Positions 49,887 to 59,683 of a stretch of 64,000 bases of DNA are shown here, in pieces. Position 1 is the first letter of the stretch. Each line of letters opens with the position of its first letter. The translations under genes were made by a program, and so were the position numbers. The notes under the pieces are model-generated. The model was given only the letters and a program-made list of their open reading frames with translations, was not told where the DNA came from and did no database searches. The stretch is from NCBI GenBank assembly GCA_021792755.1, contig JAJYUA010000004.1:1-64000 (forward strand), read 5' to 3'. Origin of the DNA: Pseudomonadota bacterium (GTDB taxonomy: Bacteria > Pseudomonadota > Gammaproteobacteria > Steroidobacterales > Steroidobacteraceae).

Positions 49887-49990
49887 CAACGGGTGATCTT
49901 TCCGGCGCGTAGCGCCGCCGCATTCCGTACGGGGCTCGCTCCGGCGCACCCCGTTGGTCCCGCGCGGCGCATGACAAGAGGCGATGAGAT

Positions 49991-52849
49991 ATGTTTGCCA
50001 TTGATTATCATGATTGCGGTACTCCGGCGCCCCGCGATGGGGGCGCGCCCGTCACCGTCGAGATCGACGGCAAGAGCGTGACGGTGCCCGAGGGCACGTC
50101 CATCATGCGGGCCGCGGCTCTCGGCGGGACTCAGATACCGAAGCTCTGCGCAACCGATACGTTGAAGGCCTTCGGCTCGTGCCGGATGTGTCTGGTGCAG
50201 ATCGAGGGGCGCAAGGGCTACCCCGCGTCGTGCACCACGCTCGTCGCTTCGGGCATGAAGATCCGCACCCGATCGGAGAAGCTCGAGGCGCTGCGCCGCG
50301 GCGTTCTCGATCTTTATCTCTCCGACCAGCCGCCCGAGTGGGCCGATTCCCCGGCGAACGGGCACAGCGAGCTCGAGAGCGTCGCCAGGGCGGTGGGCCT
50401 TGCCCGCACGACCTATGAGCCGGGCCGGCAGCGCCCCTCGCCGCTCGATGACAGCAATCCCTACTTTGTGTTTGATCCGCAGTACTGCATCGTCTGCTCG
50501 CGCTGCGTGCGCGCCTGCGAGGAGGTTCAGGGCACCTTCGCCCTCACCGTGCAGGGCCGCGGCTTCGACTCGAAGATCTCGGCGAGCCAGGACCAGCCGT
50601 TCCTCGAGTCCGAGTGCGTCTCGTGCGGAGCGTGCGTGGAGGCCTGTCCGACCGCGGCGCTCACCGAGAAATCGCTCATCCGGCTCGGCCAGCCGCAGCG
50701 CACCCTCACCACCACCTGCGCCTACTGCGGCGTCGGCTGCAGCTTCGAGGCGGAGATTCGCGGCAGCGGCGCCGAGACCGAGGTGGTGCGGATGGTGCCG
50801 AGCCGCGATGGCGAGGCCAATCATGGCCATGCCTGCGTCAAGGGGCGTTTCGCCTACGGTTACGCCACCCATCCGGACCGGCAGCTGAAGCCGCTGCTGC
50901 GCAAGAGCATCCGCGACGACTGGCACGAGGTGTCCTGGGAGGAGGCGATCGCGTATGCGGCCGGCGAGATCCGCCGCATCCAGGGCAAGTACGGCCGCGA
51001 CTCGGTGGGCGGCATCACCTCGTCTCGCTGCTCGAACGAGGAGACCTTCCTCGTGCAGAAGCTGGTGCGCGCGGCCCTCGGCACCAACAACGTCGATACC
51101 TGTGCGCGCGTATGCCATTCCCCCACGGGCTACGGTCTGAAGAGCACCCTTGGCGAGTCAGCCGGCACTCAGGCGTTCAGCTCGGTGACCCGCGCCGACG
51201 TGATCCTGGTGATCGGCGCGAATCCCACGGACGGCCATCCGGTGTTCGCCTCGCAGATCAAGCAGCGGCTGCGCGAGGGCGCGAAGCTCATCGTCATCGA
51301 CCCGCGCGTCATCGGCCTCGTGCGCAGCCCCCACATTGCAGCCGACGTTCACCTGCAACTGAAGCCCGGCACCAACGTCGCCATGCTCAATGCACTGGCG
51401 CACGTGGTGGTGACCGAGGGGCTGACCAAGGATGACTACGTCGCCGAGCGGTGCGAAGCCCCCTCGTATCAGCGATGGAAGGCTTTCGTGGCCGAGCAGC
51501 GCAATTCCCCCGAGGCGATGACCGCGGTCACCGGAGTGCCGGCCGATCTGGTGCGCCGCGCGGCTCGCCTGTACGCCACGGGCGGCAACGGTGCGATCTA
51601 TTACGGGCTCGGGGTGACCGAGCACAGCCAGGGCTCGACGGCCGTGATGGGGCTCGCGAATCTGGCGATGGCCACCGGCAACCTCGGGCGCGAGGGCGTC
51701 GGCGTCAACCCGCTGCGCGGCCAGAACAACGTACAGGGCTCCTGCGACATGGGCTCGTTCCCGCACGAGTTCACCGGGTACCGGCACGTGTCGGATCCCG
51801 CGGTGCGCTCGCTGTTCGAGCGGGACTGGGGTGTGAAGCTTGCGGCGGAGCCGGGTCTGCGCATACCGAACATGTTCGAGGCGTCGCTCGACGGCACGTT
51901 CCGCGCCCTGTACGTGCAGGGCGAGGACATCGTCCAGTCCGATCCGAATACCCATCATGTCACCAGCGCGCTGGCGGCGATGGAGTGTGTGATCGTGCAG
52001 GACCTGTTCCTCAACGAGACCGCGCAGTTCGCCCACGTGTTCCTGCCCGGCTCCTCGTTCCTGGAAAAGGATGGCACCTTCACCAACGCCGAGCGACGCA
52101 TTTCGCGCGTGCGCAAGGTGATGCCGCCGCGCGCCGGCTACGAGGACTGGCAGGTCACCCTGCTGCTCTCGAACGCGCTCGGCTATCCGATGCACTACGC
52201 GCATCCGTCCGAGATCATGGACGAGATCGCCCGCCTGACCCCGACCTTCGCGGGCGTCTCGTACGAGAAGCTCGACCGGCTGGGCAGCATCCAGTGGCCG
52301 TGCAACGATGCCGCGCCGCAGGGCACGCCGACCATGCACGTGCATGAATTCGTGCGCGGCAAGGGCCGCTTCTTTGTCACCGAGTACGTGCCGACCAGCG
52401 AGCGGGTGAACAGCCGCTTTCCGCTGATCCTCACCACCGGGCGGATCCTTTCGCAATACAACGTCGGGGCGCAGACGCGCCGCACCCAGAACGTGCTCTG
52501 GCACGCGGAGGACTTGCTGGAAATCCACCCGCACGATGCCGAGGTCCGCGGCATCGCCGACGGCGATTGGGTGGGGATGAGCAGCCGCGCGGGGGAGACC
52601 GTGCTGCGCGCCAGGGTCAGCGATCGAATCGCGCCCGGGGTGGTGTACACCACGTTTCACTTCCCTCAGACCCAGGCCAATATCGTCACCACGGAAAACT
52701 CCGATTGGGCAACGAACTGCCCGGAATACAAGGTGACGGCGGTGCAGGTGGTGCGGGTGAGCCAGGCGGACGCCTGGCGGGAACGGGCGGCCCTGGAGCG
52801 CTCGCTGCACGAGAGCCCGGCCCGCGCGCGCGATCCGGCGCATGCCTGA
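49991..52849 (+). CDS. fdsA: NAD-dependent formate dehydrogenase alpha (catalytic) subunit
   Basis: 952 residues; oxidises formate to CO2 at a molybdenum (bis-MGD) centre with active-site Cys375 in CARVCHSPTG. The [2Fe-2S] domain is N-terminal (GSCRMCLVQI). Two 4Fe-4S sites are intact (CIVCSRCVRACEE and CVSCGACVEACP), as is the Mo-proximal site CAYCGVGC. The HisCys3 cluster expected between them is not: Gln113, Trp117, Ser120 and Ser126 stand at the four ligand positions. ATG 49991 follows fdsB after 104 bases. fdhD overlaps the stop by eight bases. Confidence 0.95.
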   Translation: MFAIDYHDCGTPAPRDGGAPVTVEIDGKSVTVPEGTSIMRAAALGGTQIPKLCATDTLKAFGSCRMCLVQIEGRKGYPASCTTLVASGMKIRTRSEKLEALRRGVLDLYLSDQPPEWADSPANGHSELESVARAVGLARTTYEPGRQRPSPLDDSNPYFVFDPQYCIVCSRCVRACEEVQGTFALTVQGRGFDSKISASQDQPFLESECVSCGACVEACPTAALTEKSLIRLGQPQRTLTTTCAYCGVGCSFEAEIRGSGAETEVVRMVPSRDGEANHGHACVKGRFAYGYATHPDRQLKPLLRKSIRDDWHEVSWEEAIAYAAGEIRRIQGKYGRDSVGGITSSRCSNEETFLVQKLVRAALGTNNVDTCARVCHSPTGYGLKSTLGESAGTQAFSSVTRADVILVIGANPTDGHPVFASQIKQRLREGAKLIVIDPRVIGLVRSPHIAADVHLQLKPGTNVAMLNALAHVVVTEGLTKDDYVAERCEAPSYQRWKAFVAEQRNSPEAMTAVTGVPADLVRRAARLYATGGNGAIYYGLGVTEHSQGSTAVMGLANLAMATGNLGREGVGVNPLRGQNNVQGSCDMGSFPHEFTGYRHVSDPAVRSLFERDWGVKLAAEPGLRIPNMFEASLDGTFRALYVQGEDIVQSDPNTHHVTSALAAMECVIVQDLFLNETAQFAHVFLPGSSFLEKDGTFTNAERRISRVRKVMPPRAGYEDWQVTLLLSNALGYPMHYAHPSEIMDEIARLTPTFAGVSYEKLDRLGSIQWPCNDAAPQGTPTMHVHEFVRGKGRFFVTEYVPTSERVNSRFPLILTTGRILSQYNVGAQTRRTQNVLWHAEDLLEIHPHDAEVRGIADGDWVGMSSRAGETVLRARVSDRIAPGVVYTTFHFPQTQANIVTTENSDWATNCPEYKVTAVQVVRVSQADAWRERAALERSLHESPARARDPAHA

Positions 52850-53714
52850 ATCGAACGGCGCGCCGCAGCCGGAGCGCGCCCGAGTGGCGCTGCAAACCGT
52901 TGAAAGCGGCGCGCCACCGCAGGTGCTCGCCGAGCTTGCCGTCGAGCGCTGGCGAGAGGGGCTGCTCAGCCGCGAGCGCGACCTGGTGGTCGAGGAGTTG
53001 CCGGTAGGGCTCTTCTACCATGGCGTGCCCCACGGGGTGATGCTCGCCACTCCGGCGGACCTCGAGGACTTCGGTGTCGGTTTCACGTTGAGCGAGGGAC
53101 TGGTCGAGGAGGCGCGGGAGATCCACGACGTGCAGGTCGTCTATGGCGCCGAGACCGCCGAGGTGCGCATCGGCGTTGCCTGGGAGCGCTTCACGGCGCT
53201 GCTCGAGCAGCGGCGGCGGCTGACCGGCCGCACCGGCTGCGGCCTCTGCGGCGTGGAAAGCGCCGAGCAGGCCATCCGTGCGGTGAAACCCGTGGGGGCG
53301 GGACCGGCCGTGACGGTCGCCGGGCTGCACTCGGCCATCGCCGAGCTCGCGCACCGCCAGCCGCTCAATGCGCGCACGGGCAGCGTGCACGCGGCGGCGT
53401 GGGTGGGCCCGGACCGTGGGATCGAGGTCGTGCGCGAGGATGTAGGCAGGCACAACGCACTCGACAAGCTGATCGGCGCGCGGGTGCGCTCGGGGGCGGA
53501 TTTCTCCGGCGGTTTCCTGCTGCTGACCAGCCGGGCGAGCTACGAGATGATCCAGAAGAGCGCCGCGGTGGGGATCGCCTTTCTTGCGGCCCTCTCGGCT
53601 CCGACCGCGCTCGCGGTACGCCTCGCGGAGCGCGCCGGCATGACGCTGGTGGCATTCGCGCGGGAGCGTCAGCACGTGGTGTATACCCACCCGCGGCGGT
53701 TGCGCAGCGTCTGA
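52842..53714 (+). CDS. fdhD: Formate dehydrogenase accessory sulfurtransferase FdhD
   Basis: Transfers sulfur from a cysteine desulfurase to the molybdenum cofactor of formate dehydrogenase, needed for activity. 290 residues. The catalytic CxxC loop is TGCGLCGVES; conserved ARTGSVHAAAW, VREDVGRHNALDKLIG and LLLTSRASYEMIQKSA follow. It starts inside the end of fdsA. This position corresponds to fdsC in other fdsGBACD operons. Confidence 0.95.
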   Translation: MPESNGAPQPERARVALQTVESGAPPQVLAELAVERWREGLLSRERDLVVEELPVGLFYHGVPHGVMLATPADLEDFGVGFTLSEGLVEEAREIHDVQVVYGAETAEVRIGVAWERFTALLEQRRRLTGRTGCGLCGVESAEQAIRAVKPVGAGPAVTVAGLHSAIAELAHRQPLNARTGSVHAAAWVGPDRGIEVVREDVGRHNALDKLIGARVRSGADFSGGFLLLTSRASYEMIQKSAAVGIAFLAALSAPTALAVRLAERAGMTLVAFARERQHVVYTHPRRLRSV

Positions 53715-53744
53715 ACAACTGCATGTCATGATCAGATAACCGAA

Positions 53745-53984
53745 ATGAACACCGAACTGCTCGTCAAGATGGCCAACGAGATCAGCATGTTCTTCGCGTC
53801 CGACTCGGCGCCGACCCAGGCTGCGAATGACGTTGCCACGCATCTGAGGCGCTTCTGGGAGCCGCGCATGCGGCGCCAGATCGTGGCCCACTACGAGGAA
53901 CATCACGGCGAAGGCCTCACCGATCTCGCCCGGCAGGCGGTGGCGCTGCTCGCGGCGCAATCCAAATCATCCAATCCCGCATGA
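53745..53984 (+). CDS. fdsD: Formate dehydrogenase delta subunit
   Basis: 79-residue small subunit of FdsABG complexes, typical in MNTELLVKMANEISMFFAS and the C-terminal half HLRRFWEPRMRRQIVAHYEE. It binds no cofactor; in related systems it is needed for assembly or insertion of the cofactor. It closes the fds operon, 30 bases after fdhD. Confidence 0.92.
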   Translation: MNTELLVKMANEISMFFASDSAPTQAANDVATHLRRFWEPRMRRQIVAHYEEHHGEGLTDLARQAVALLAAQSKSSNPA

Positions 53985-54086
53985 GCCGGTGCCGCCTGAG
54001 GGGCGGTTGCGGCTCGGCAACGACAGCCTGGAGTTTGCAGACCAGATGCGCTATCATTTTGGATTCCATCTTGCAAATGACATGGC

Positions 54087-55135
54087 ATGACACAGAACTT
54101 CCCGACCGGGGCGGTGTCACGCACGAGCGACACTTCCGGTAAAGTCCTGATCTGCGGCTCGGTGGCGTTCGACGCCATCATGAGGTTCGAAGGCCGCTTC
54201 CGCGATCATATTCTGCCCGACCAGATCCACATCCTGAACGTGTCCTTTCTGGTGCCGCAGCTGCGCCGGGAGTTCGGCGGCTGCGCGGGCAACATCGCCT
54301 ACAACATGCGGCTCCTCGGAGAAGCCGGTTGCCCGATGGCCACCGTGGGGCGGGACTTCGGTCCCTACCGCGAGTGGCTGACCGAGGCCGGTGTGCCGCT
54401 CGAGCACCTGCGGGTGGTGGACAGCGAGTTCACCGCCCAGGCCTTCATCACCACCGACCTCGACGACAACCAGATCACCGCTTTTCATCCCGGGGCCATG
54501 CAGCACTCGCATCTGAACCGGGTGAGCGAGGCCGGGGCGGTTGCGGTCGGGGTCGTGGCGCCGGACGGGCGCCAGGGGATGCTCGAGCATGCCGCGCAGT
54601 TCGCCGCCGCCGGCATCCCCTTTCTCTTCGACCCGGGCCAGGGACTGCCGATGTTCGAGGCACAGGACCTCAAGGGCTTCGTGGAGCAGGCGACTTGGGT
54701 CGCCGTGAACGACTACGAGTGGCGGATCATCGAGCAGAAAACCGGATGGAGCGAGCGGCAGGTGTGCGAGCGCGTAGCGGCGCTGGTCGTCACCCGCGGC
54801 GCCCAGGGCTCGATCATCCACACCCGCGACGGCCGGTTCGAGATTCCCTGCGCCAAAGCGAACGCCGTGGTGGATCCGACCGGCTGCGGCGACGCCTATC
54901 GCGCCGGGCTGCTGCATGGGCTGCTGCGCGGCCTCGACTGGGAAACCACCGGCCGGGTCGCCGCCGTCATGGGCGCCATCAAGATAGAGTCGCGCGGCAC
55001 GCAGAATCATCGCGTGACGCGCGAGCAGATCGCGCGGCGGCTCGCCGAGAATTTCGGCCAGTCCGCGGCCCGGGCCGCGTTCGGCGCAGCGCACTCCCGG
55101 GAACCCTCTCCTGCTCAAGCTACGGGAACCGACCG

Positions 55136-55139
<4 letters not shown>
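54087..55139 (+). CDS. PfkB-family carbohydrate kinase, probable adenosine kinase
   Basis: 350-residue ribokinase-fold enzyme. It has [15 protein letters not shown] (substrate region), an ATP/anion-hole motif with the catalytic Asp in [16 protein letters not shown], and [11 protein letters not shown]. The gene overlaps metK by four bases (ATGA) and ahcY follows, so the most likely substrate is adenosine, released when AhcY cleaves SAH. Family membership is certain; the substrate is inferred from context. ATG 54087 begins [11 protein letters not shown]. Confidence 0.85.
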
Positions 55140-56308
<1,169 letters not shown>

Positions 56309-56347
56309 CCGGCGAGGCGGCCGCAATGAGGGCCGCCTGAAGTTGCC

Positions 56348-56389
56348 CCGGCGCGGGCGCAGCGGATCCGCCCGCTGCGCCCGCGCCGG
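56348..56389. terminator. Perfect 18-bp stem hairpin after metK
   Basis: Left arm 56348-56365 and right arm 56372-56389 are exact complements with a six-base loop (atccgc). It is very stable and lies between metK and the SAH riboswitch. No T-run follows, so it is not a standard intrinsic terminator; it could stall transcription or protect the metK mRNA end. Confidence 0.6.
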
Positions 56390-56429
56390 ACACGGCCATT
56401 CACCGCAGTGGTGCGGTGGAGCCGCGTCC

Positions 56430-56518
56430 TCCGAGGAGCGTTGCGACAGGCGGACCGGCCCGCAAGCCCGCCGCCTGCCAGGCTCGGATGGCGCGCGCGT
56501 ATCCCTCATACGGCGCTC
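56430..56518 (+). promoter_or_regulatory. SAH riboswitch upstream of ahcY
   Basis: Matches the S-adenosylhomocysteine riboswitch: P1 tccgag (56430-56435) pairs with ctcgga (56483-56488); the conserved core is gaggagcgttgcgacagg; P2 caggcgg (56447-56453) pairs with ccgcctg (56471-56477), followed by ccaggctcgg. The pseudoknot gagcg (56436-56440) pairs with cgctc (56514-56518). It ends 26 bases before ahcY. Known members turn the gene on when SAH is high; that is expected here. Confidence 0.92.
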
Positions 56519-56544
56519 AATGAACCCATCGGAGTATTCACGCC

Positions 56545-57966
56545 ATGAACGCCACACCGAAGCCGGCCGCCGTCAATGCCGACTGCAAGGTCGCCGATCC
56601 GACGCTCGCGGACTGGGGTCGCAAGGAGATCCTGATCGCGGAGACGGAAATGCCGGGATTGATGGCGATCCGCGACGAGTACGCGTCCCGGCAGCCGCTC
56701 GCCGGGGCGCGCATCAGCGGCTCTCTGCACATGACCATCCAGACCGCGGTGCTGATCGAGACGCTGCAGGCGCTCGGGGCGCAGGTGCGCTGGGCGTCCT
56801 GCAACATCTTCTCCACCCAGGACCACGCGGCCGCCGCGATCGCCGCCCGCGGCACGCCGGTGTTCGCCTGGAAGGGCGAGTCGCTCGCCGATTACTGGGA
56901 CTACACGCACCGGATCTTCGAGTGGCCGGACGGCCGGCACACCAATATGATCCTCGATGACGGCGGGGACGCGACGCTGCTGATGCACCTCGGCGCGCGG
57001 GCCGAGAGCGACACGAGCGCCATCGCCAAGCCCGCGAGCGAGGAGGAAGAGGCGCTGTTTGCGGCCATCCGCGCGCGCCTGCAGGCTGACCGGCACTGGT
57101 ATTCCGAGCGCCTGCGGCACATCCGCGGCGTGACCGAGGAGACCACCACGGGGGTCAAGCGCCTGTACCAGATGGCCAAGGACGGGCGGCTCGCCTTCCC
57201 CGCCATCAACGTCAACGATTCGGTCACCAAGAGCAAGTTCGACAACCTGTACGGCTGTCGCGAATCCCTGGTCGATGGCATCAAGCGTGCCACCGACGTG
57301 ATGGTGGCCGGCAAGATTGCCGTGGTCTGCGGCTATGGGGACGTGGGCAAGGGATGCGCGAGCGCGCTGCGGGCGCTGTGCGCCCAGGTCTGGGTGACCG
57401 AGATCGACCCGATCTGCGCGCTGCAGGCGGCCATGGAGGGCTATCGGGTGGTGACCATGGAGTACGCGGCCGACAAGGCCGACATGTTCGTGACCGCCAC
57501 CGGGAACCTGCACGTGATCACCCACGAGCATATGCGGCGCATGAAGCACAACGCCATCGTGTGCAATATCGGACACTTCGACAACGAGATCGACGTGGCG
57601 TCCCTCAAACGCTACTCCTGGGAGAACATCAAGCCTCAGGTCGATCACGTGATCTTCCCCGGCGGCAGGCGGCTGATCCTGCTCGCCGAGGGGCGCCTGG
57701 TGAACCTCGGCTGCGCCACGGGCCATCCGAGCTATGTGATGAGCTCGAGCTTCGCCAACCAGACGCTCGCCCAGATCGAGCTCTACACCAACCCCGGCAA
57801 GTACCCCGTGGGGGTGTATGTGCTGCCGAAGCATCTGGACGAGAAGGTCGCGAGGCTGCAGTTGACCAAGTTCAACGCCGAGCTGACCGAGCTCACCGCG
57901 GAGCAGGCGCACTACATCGGAGTGGATCGCGCCGGTCCCTACAAGTCCGATCAATACAGGTACTGA
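56545..57966 (+). CDS. ahcY: Adenosylhomocysteinase
   Basis: Hydrolyses SAH to homocysteine and adenosine, with tightly bound NAD. 473 residues. The NAD loop is [16 protein letters not shown]; the substrate region has [16 protein letters not shown], and the C-terminus ends in KSDQYRY, as in the family. The bacterial ~40-residue insert is present. Expression should be controlled by the SAH riboswitch just upstream. ATG 56545 begins [20 protein letters not shown]. Confidence 0.97.
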   Translation: MNATPKPAAVNADCKVADPTLADWGRKEILIAETEMPGLMAIRDEYASRQPLAGARISGSLHMTIQTAVLIETLQALGAQVRWASCNIFSTQDHAAAAIAARGTPVFAWKGESLADYWDYTHRIFEWPDGRHTNMILDDGGDATLLMHLGARAESDTSAIAKPASEEEEALFAAIRARLQADRHWYSERLRHIRGVTEETTTGVKRLYQMAKDGRLAFPAINVNDSVTKSKFDNLYGCRESLVDGIKRATDVMVAGKIAVVCGYGDVGKGCASALRALCAQVWVTEIDPICALQAAMEGYRVVTMEYAADKADMFVTATGNLHVITHEHMRRMKHNAIVCNIGHFDNEIDVASLKRYSWENIKPQVDHVIFPGGRRLILLAEGRLVNLGCATGHPSYVMSSSFANQTLAQIELYTNPGKYPVGVYVLPKHLDEKVARLQLTKFNAELTELTAEQAHYIGVDRAGPYKSDQYRY

Positions 57967-57981
57967 CACGACCGGTCCGGC

Positions 57982-58006
57982 CGGCCCTGCGCCGCGGGCA
58001 GGGCCG
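57982..58006 (+). terminator. Possible terminator hairpin after ahcY
   Basis: A nine-base stem (57982-57990 with 57998-58006) and a seven-base loop lies 16 bases past the ahcY stop. No T-run follows, so termination is uncertain. Confidence 0.4.
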
Positions 58007-58090
58007 TCGCCGGATCGTCTGTCAGATGCCTGACGGTCAACATCCGCGATGCCCCTCGCGGAACACTCACTACAACATATCAATTACAAG

Positions 58091-58119
58091 TTGGACTGGC
58101 GCGAAAATACGTGTATGAT
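58091..58119 (+). promoter_or_regulatory. Sigma-70-type promoter for the small HTH-like gene
   Basis: TTGGAC (58091-58096), a 17-base spacer and TATGAT (58114-58119), followed by a leader of about 40 bases with a T-rich stretch before ATG 58164. This local AT-rich patch contrasts with the GC-rich surroundings. Confidence 0.75.
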
Positions 58120-58163
58120 CCGGCTCCGAACCCTGTAGTTGGGTGTTTTTGGGAGTATTTTTA

Positions 58164-58376
58164 ATGGCGAAACGTCCACCGAACGACGGCGCGTCCTGGA
58201 GCGCCACTGAGCTGAAGACCCTGAAGGCGCTCGCGAAGGCGGGTACCCCGACCACCGAGGTCGCCAAGAAGCTCGGGCGCACTCCTGCGGCGGTTCAGCA
58301 GAAGGCGATGCGCGCCGGGATTTCCTTCCGGGCCGCCAAGCGGGCCGGTGCACGCAAGAGCGCCAAGAAGAAATAA
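58164..58376 (+). CDS. Small Myb/GcrA-like helix-turn-helix protein with Lys-rich tail
   Basis: 70 residues. The central part SWSATELKTLKALAKAGTPT followed by EVAKKLGRTPAAVQQKAMRA resembles a Myb/SANT or GcrA-like HTH: a Trp start, then a recognition helix in PAAVQQKAM. The C-terminus is basic (AKRAGARKSAKKK), like a histone-type tail. It has a strong promoter and an intrinsic terminator of its own, so it is probably expressed well as a single gene. A nucleoid or regulatory DNA-binding role is inferred; no exact family is named. Confidence 0.8.
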   Translation: MAKRPPNDGASWSATELKTLKALAKAGTPTTEVAKKLGRTPAAVQQKAMRAGISFRAAKRAGARKSAKKK

Positions 58377-58396
58377 GCGCCACGCGCGGTCTCGAG

Positions 58397-58440
58397 GCCG
58401 GGTGTCCCCGCCGATTGCGCGGGGCCCCCGGCTTTTGTTT
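58397..58440 (+). terminator. Intrinsic terminator after the small HTH-like gene
   Basis: Outer stem gccggg (58397-58402) pairs with cccggc (58427-58432), enclosing an inner ccccgc/gcgggg-type pairing, followed by ttttgttt. A standard rho-independent terminator. Confidence 0.85.
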
Positions 58441-58477
58441 GCCCCGGTGGCCGGTTGAGGGTTGTCGGGGCAGGGGC

Positions 58478-58505
58478 TTGTCAGCAACCGCGCAAGTTGT
58501 AGAAT
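58478..58505 (+). promoter_or_regulatory. Promoter for the lipoprotein gene
   Basis: TTGTCA (58478-58483), a 16-base spacer, TAGAAT (58500-58505), then about 50 bases of leader to ATG 58555, with aaaagggg shortly before the start as ribosome-binding site. Confidence 0.65.
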
Positions 58506-58554
58506 TCACGATTCCATTCACACGTTCACGGTTGCGTCTCAAAAGGGGCACGTC

Positions 58555-59259
58555 ATGCGGAAATCCTTCCGGTTAACCTGTGGGGTCGCAGCGCTGGTCC
58601 TGGCCGGCTGCAGCGTGCAGGTGCAGAACAAAACTCCGGATAAATTCCAGGCCAATCCCGATATCGGCATGTATCCGATCAAGGCGACCGTAACGGCCGG
58701 CGCCATGGTGAGCCAGCCGATTTATCTGTACGACGTGGGCAGCGGACAGAAGATCCCGCTGAAATCGGACCCGACGGGGACGCACTGGTCGGCGATGCTG
58801 CCGGTGCACTGCCAGAGCAGCTTCAAGCTGCAGTACCTGGCGATCTGGAGGCTGCAGGGCCTGGCGACCAAGCAGAAGCTGTTCCCGCCCCAGCCGATCG
58901 TGGTCAAGCTCACCCCGCCGCCGCTCATCCAGGAGGCGACCATCGACACCTCGGGGGCGCCGAAGAAGGGCGTGTGGGAGGGCGGCGTCGACTACAAGTT
59001 CGGCACCGCCCGCAATACGCAGATCACCGGCGCGAGCATCGAGCCGCTCGGCAAGACTCCGGCGGATGTGCGCGCGGCCAAGCAGATCCGCATCGTCAGC
59101 ACCTTCCCCATCAATGCCGAATGCGACAAGTCGACGGCGATCACCCTCGCCTCGAGTGTCCGCCAGGCGCAGGCGAAGCTGGTCATCCACACCAGCCTGC
59201 CCGGCAAGATGGCGAAGTGGTCGACCAAAGTGACCTTTCAGCCCAAGCCGTCGGCGTGA
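58555..59259 (+). CDS. Uncharacterised lipoprotein
   Basis: 234 residues. The N-terminal signal ends in a lipobox LAGC (GVAALVLAGCSVQV), so Cys18 should be lipidated. I do not recognise the family. The body has Thr/Lys-rich beta-like segments (PIKATVTAGAMVSQPIYLY, WEGGVDYKFG, KMAKWSTKVTFQPKP) and two further cysteines (in PVHCQSSF and NAECDKS), which could form a disulfide. It has its own promoter and is followed by a stable hairpin, suggesting a single-gene unit. Confidence 0.8.
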   Translation: MRKSFRLTCGVAALVLAGCSVQVQNKTPDKFQANPDIGMYPIKATVTAGAMVSQPIYLYDVGSGQKIPLKSDPTGTHWSAMLPVHCQSSFKLQYLAIWRLQGLATKQKLFPPQPIVVKLTPPPLIQEATIDTSGAPKKGVWEGGVDYKFGTARNTQITGASIEPLGKTPADVRAAKQIRIVSTFPINAECDKSTAITLASSVRQAQAKLVIHTSLPGKMAKWSTKVTFQPKPSA

Positions 59260-59683
59260 TCGAGCCTGGGGTTGATCGAGGGGGCGCCGGGCAGACCGTC
59301 TGCCCGGCGCCACGCGAGGGTGCCCGAGGCGGGGAGTGTCTTGTCGGGCCGCAGGCCCGTGCCGGCCGGATGCATCGGCTGTTGGCGCCCCGTTACGCTG
59401 CGCTTTCCCTGCCGTAGGCCCGGGGCCGCTGCGGCCTCCGGCCTCCGAAGTCCTGGGCGCGGCGATCTGCCGGGTGAGGGGCTGGCGGACGTGCGTACGT
59501 CGGCGCATGAGAACAAAACACCGGCTGAGGCGACCCAAATCCTGGACAAATCCAAAAATAGGCGCACGGGGGAATTTGCGCCGTCCGGGGGCCGCGCTCA
59601 ACCGGTGCGAGGGTAGTGTGGCTCCACGGCGCTGAACCTACTCTGAACCGGGCGAACAAAAGCGCCACTGGTTCGCAGTTCTC
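59260..59683. other. Intergenic region between the lipoprotein and phosphatase genes
   Basis: 424 bases between convergent genes. A perfect 13-bp hairpin occupies 59283-59311. The stretch around 59510-59570 is locally less GC-rich (gaacaaaacacc, aaatccaaaaatagg). No coding frame, tRNA or riboswitch was recognised. Confidence 0.55.
59283..59311. terminator. Stable hairpin after the lipoprotein gene
   Basis: Arms 59283-59295 and 59299-59311 are exact complements (13 bp) with a three-base loop. No T-run follows. Likely a transcript-end structure for the convergent genes. Confidence 0.5.

Noticed and set aside
53985-54086. A possible SAM riboswitch upstream of the kinase-metK genes
   Set aside because: The 102-base gap does not show the conserved core of any SAM riboswitch class that I know.
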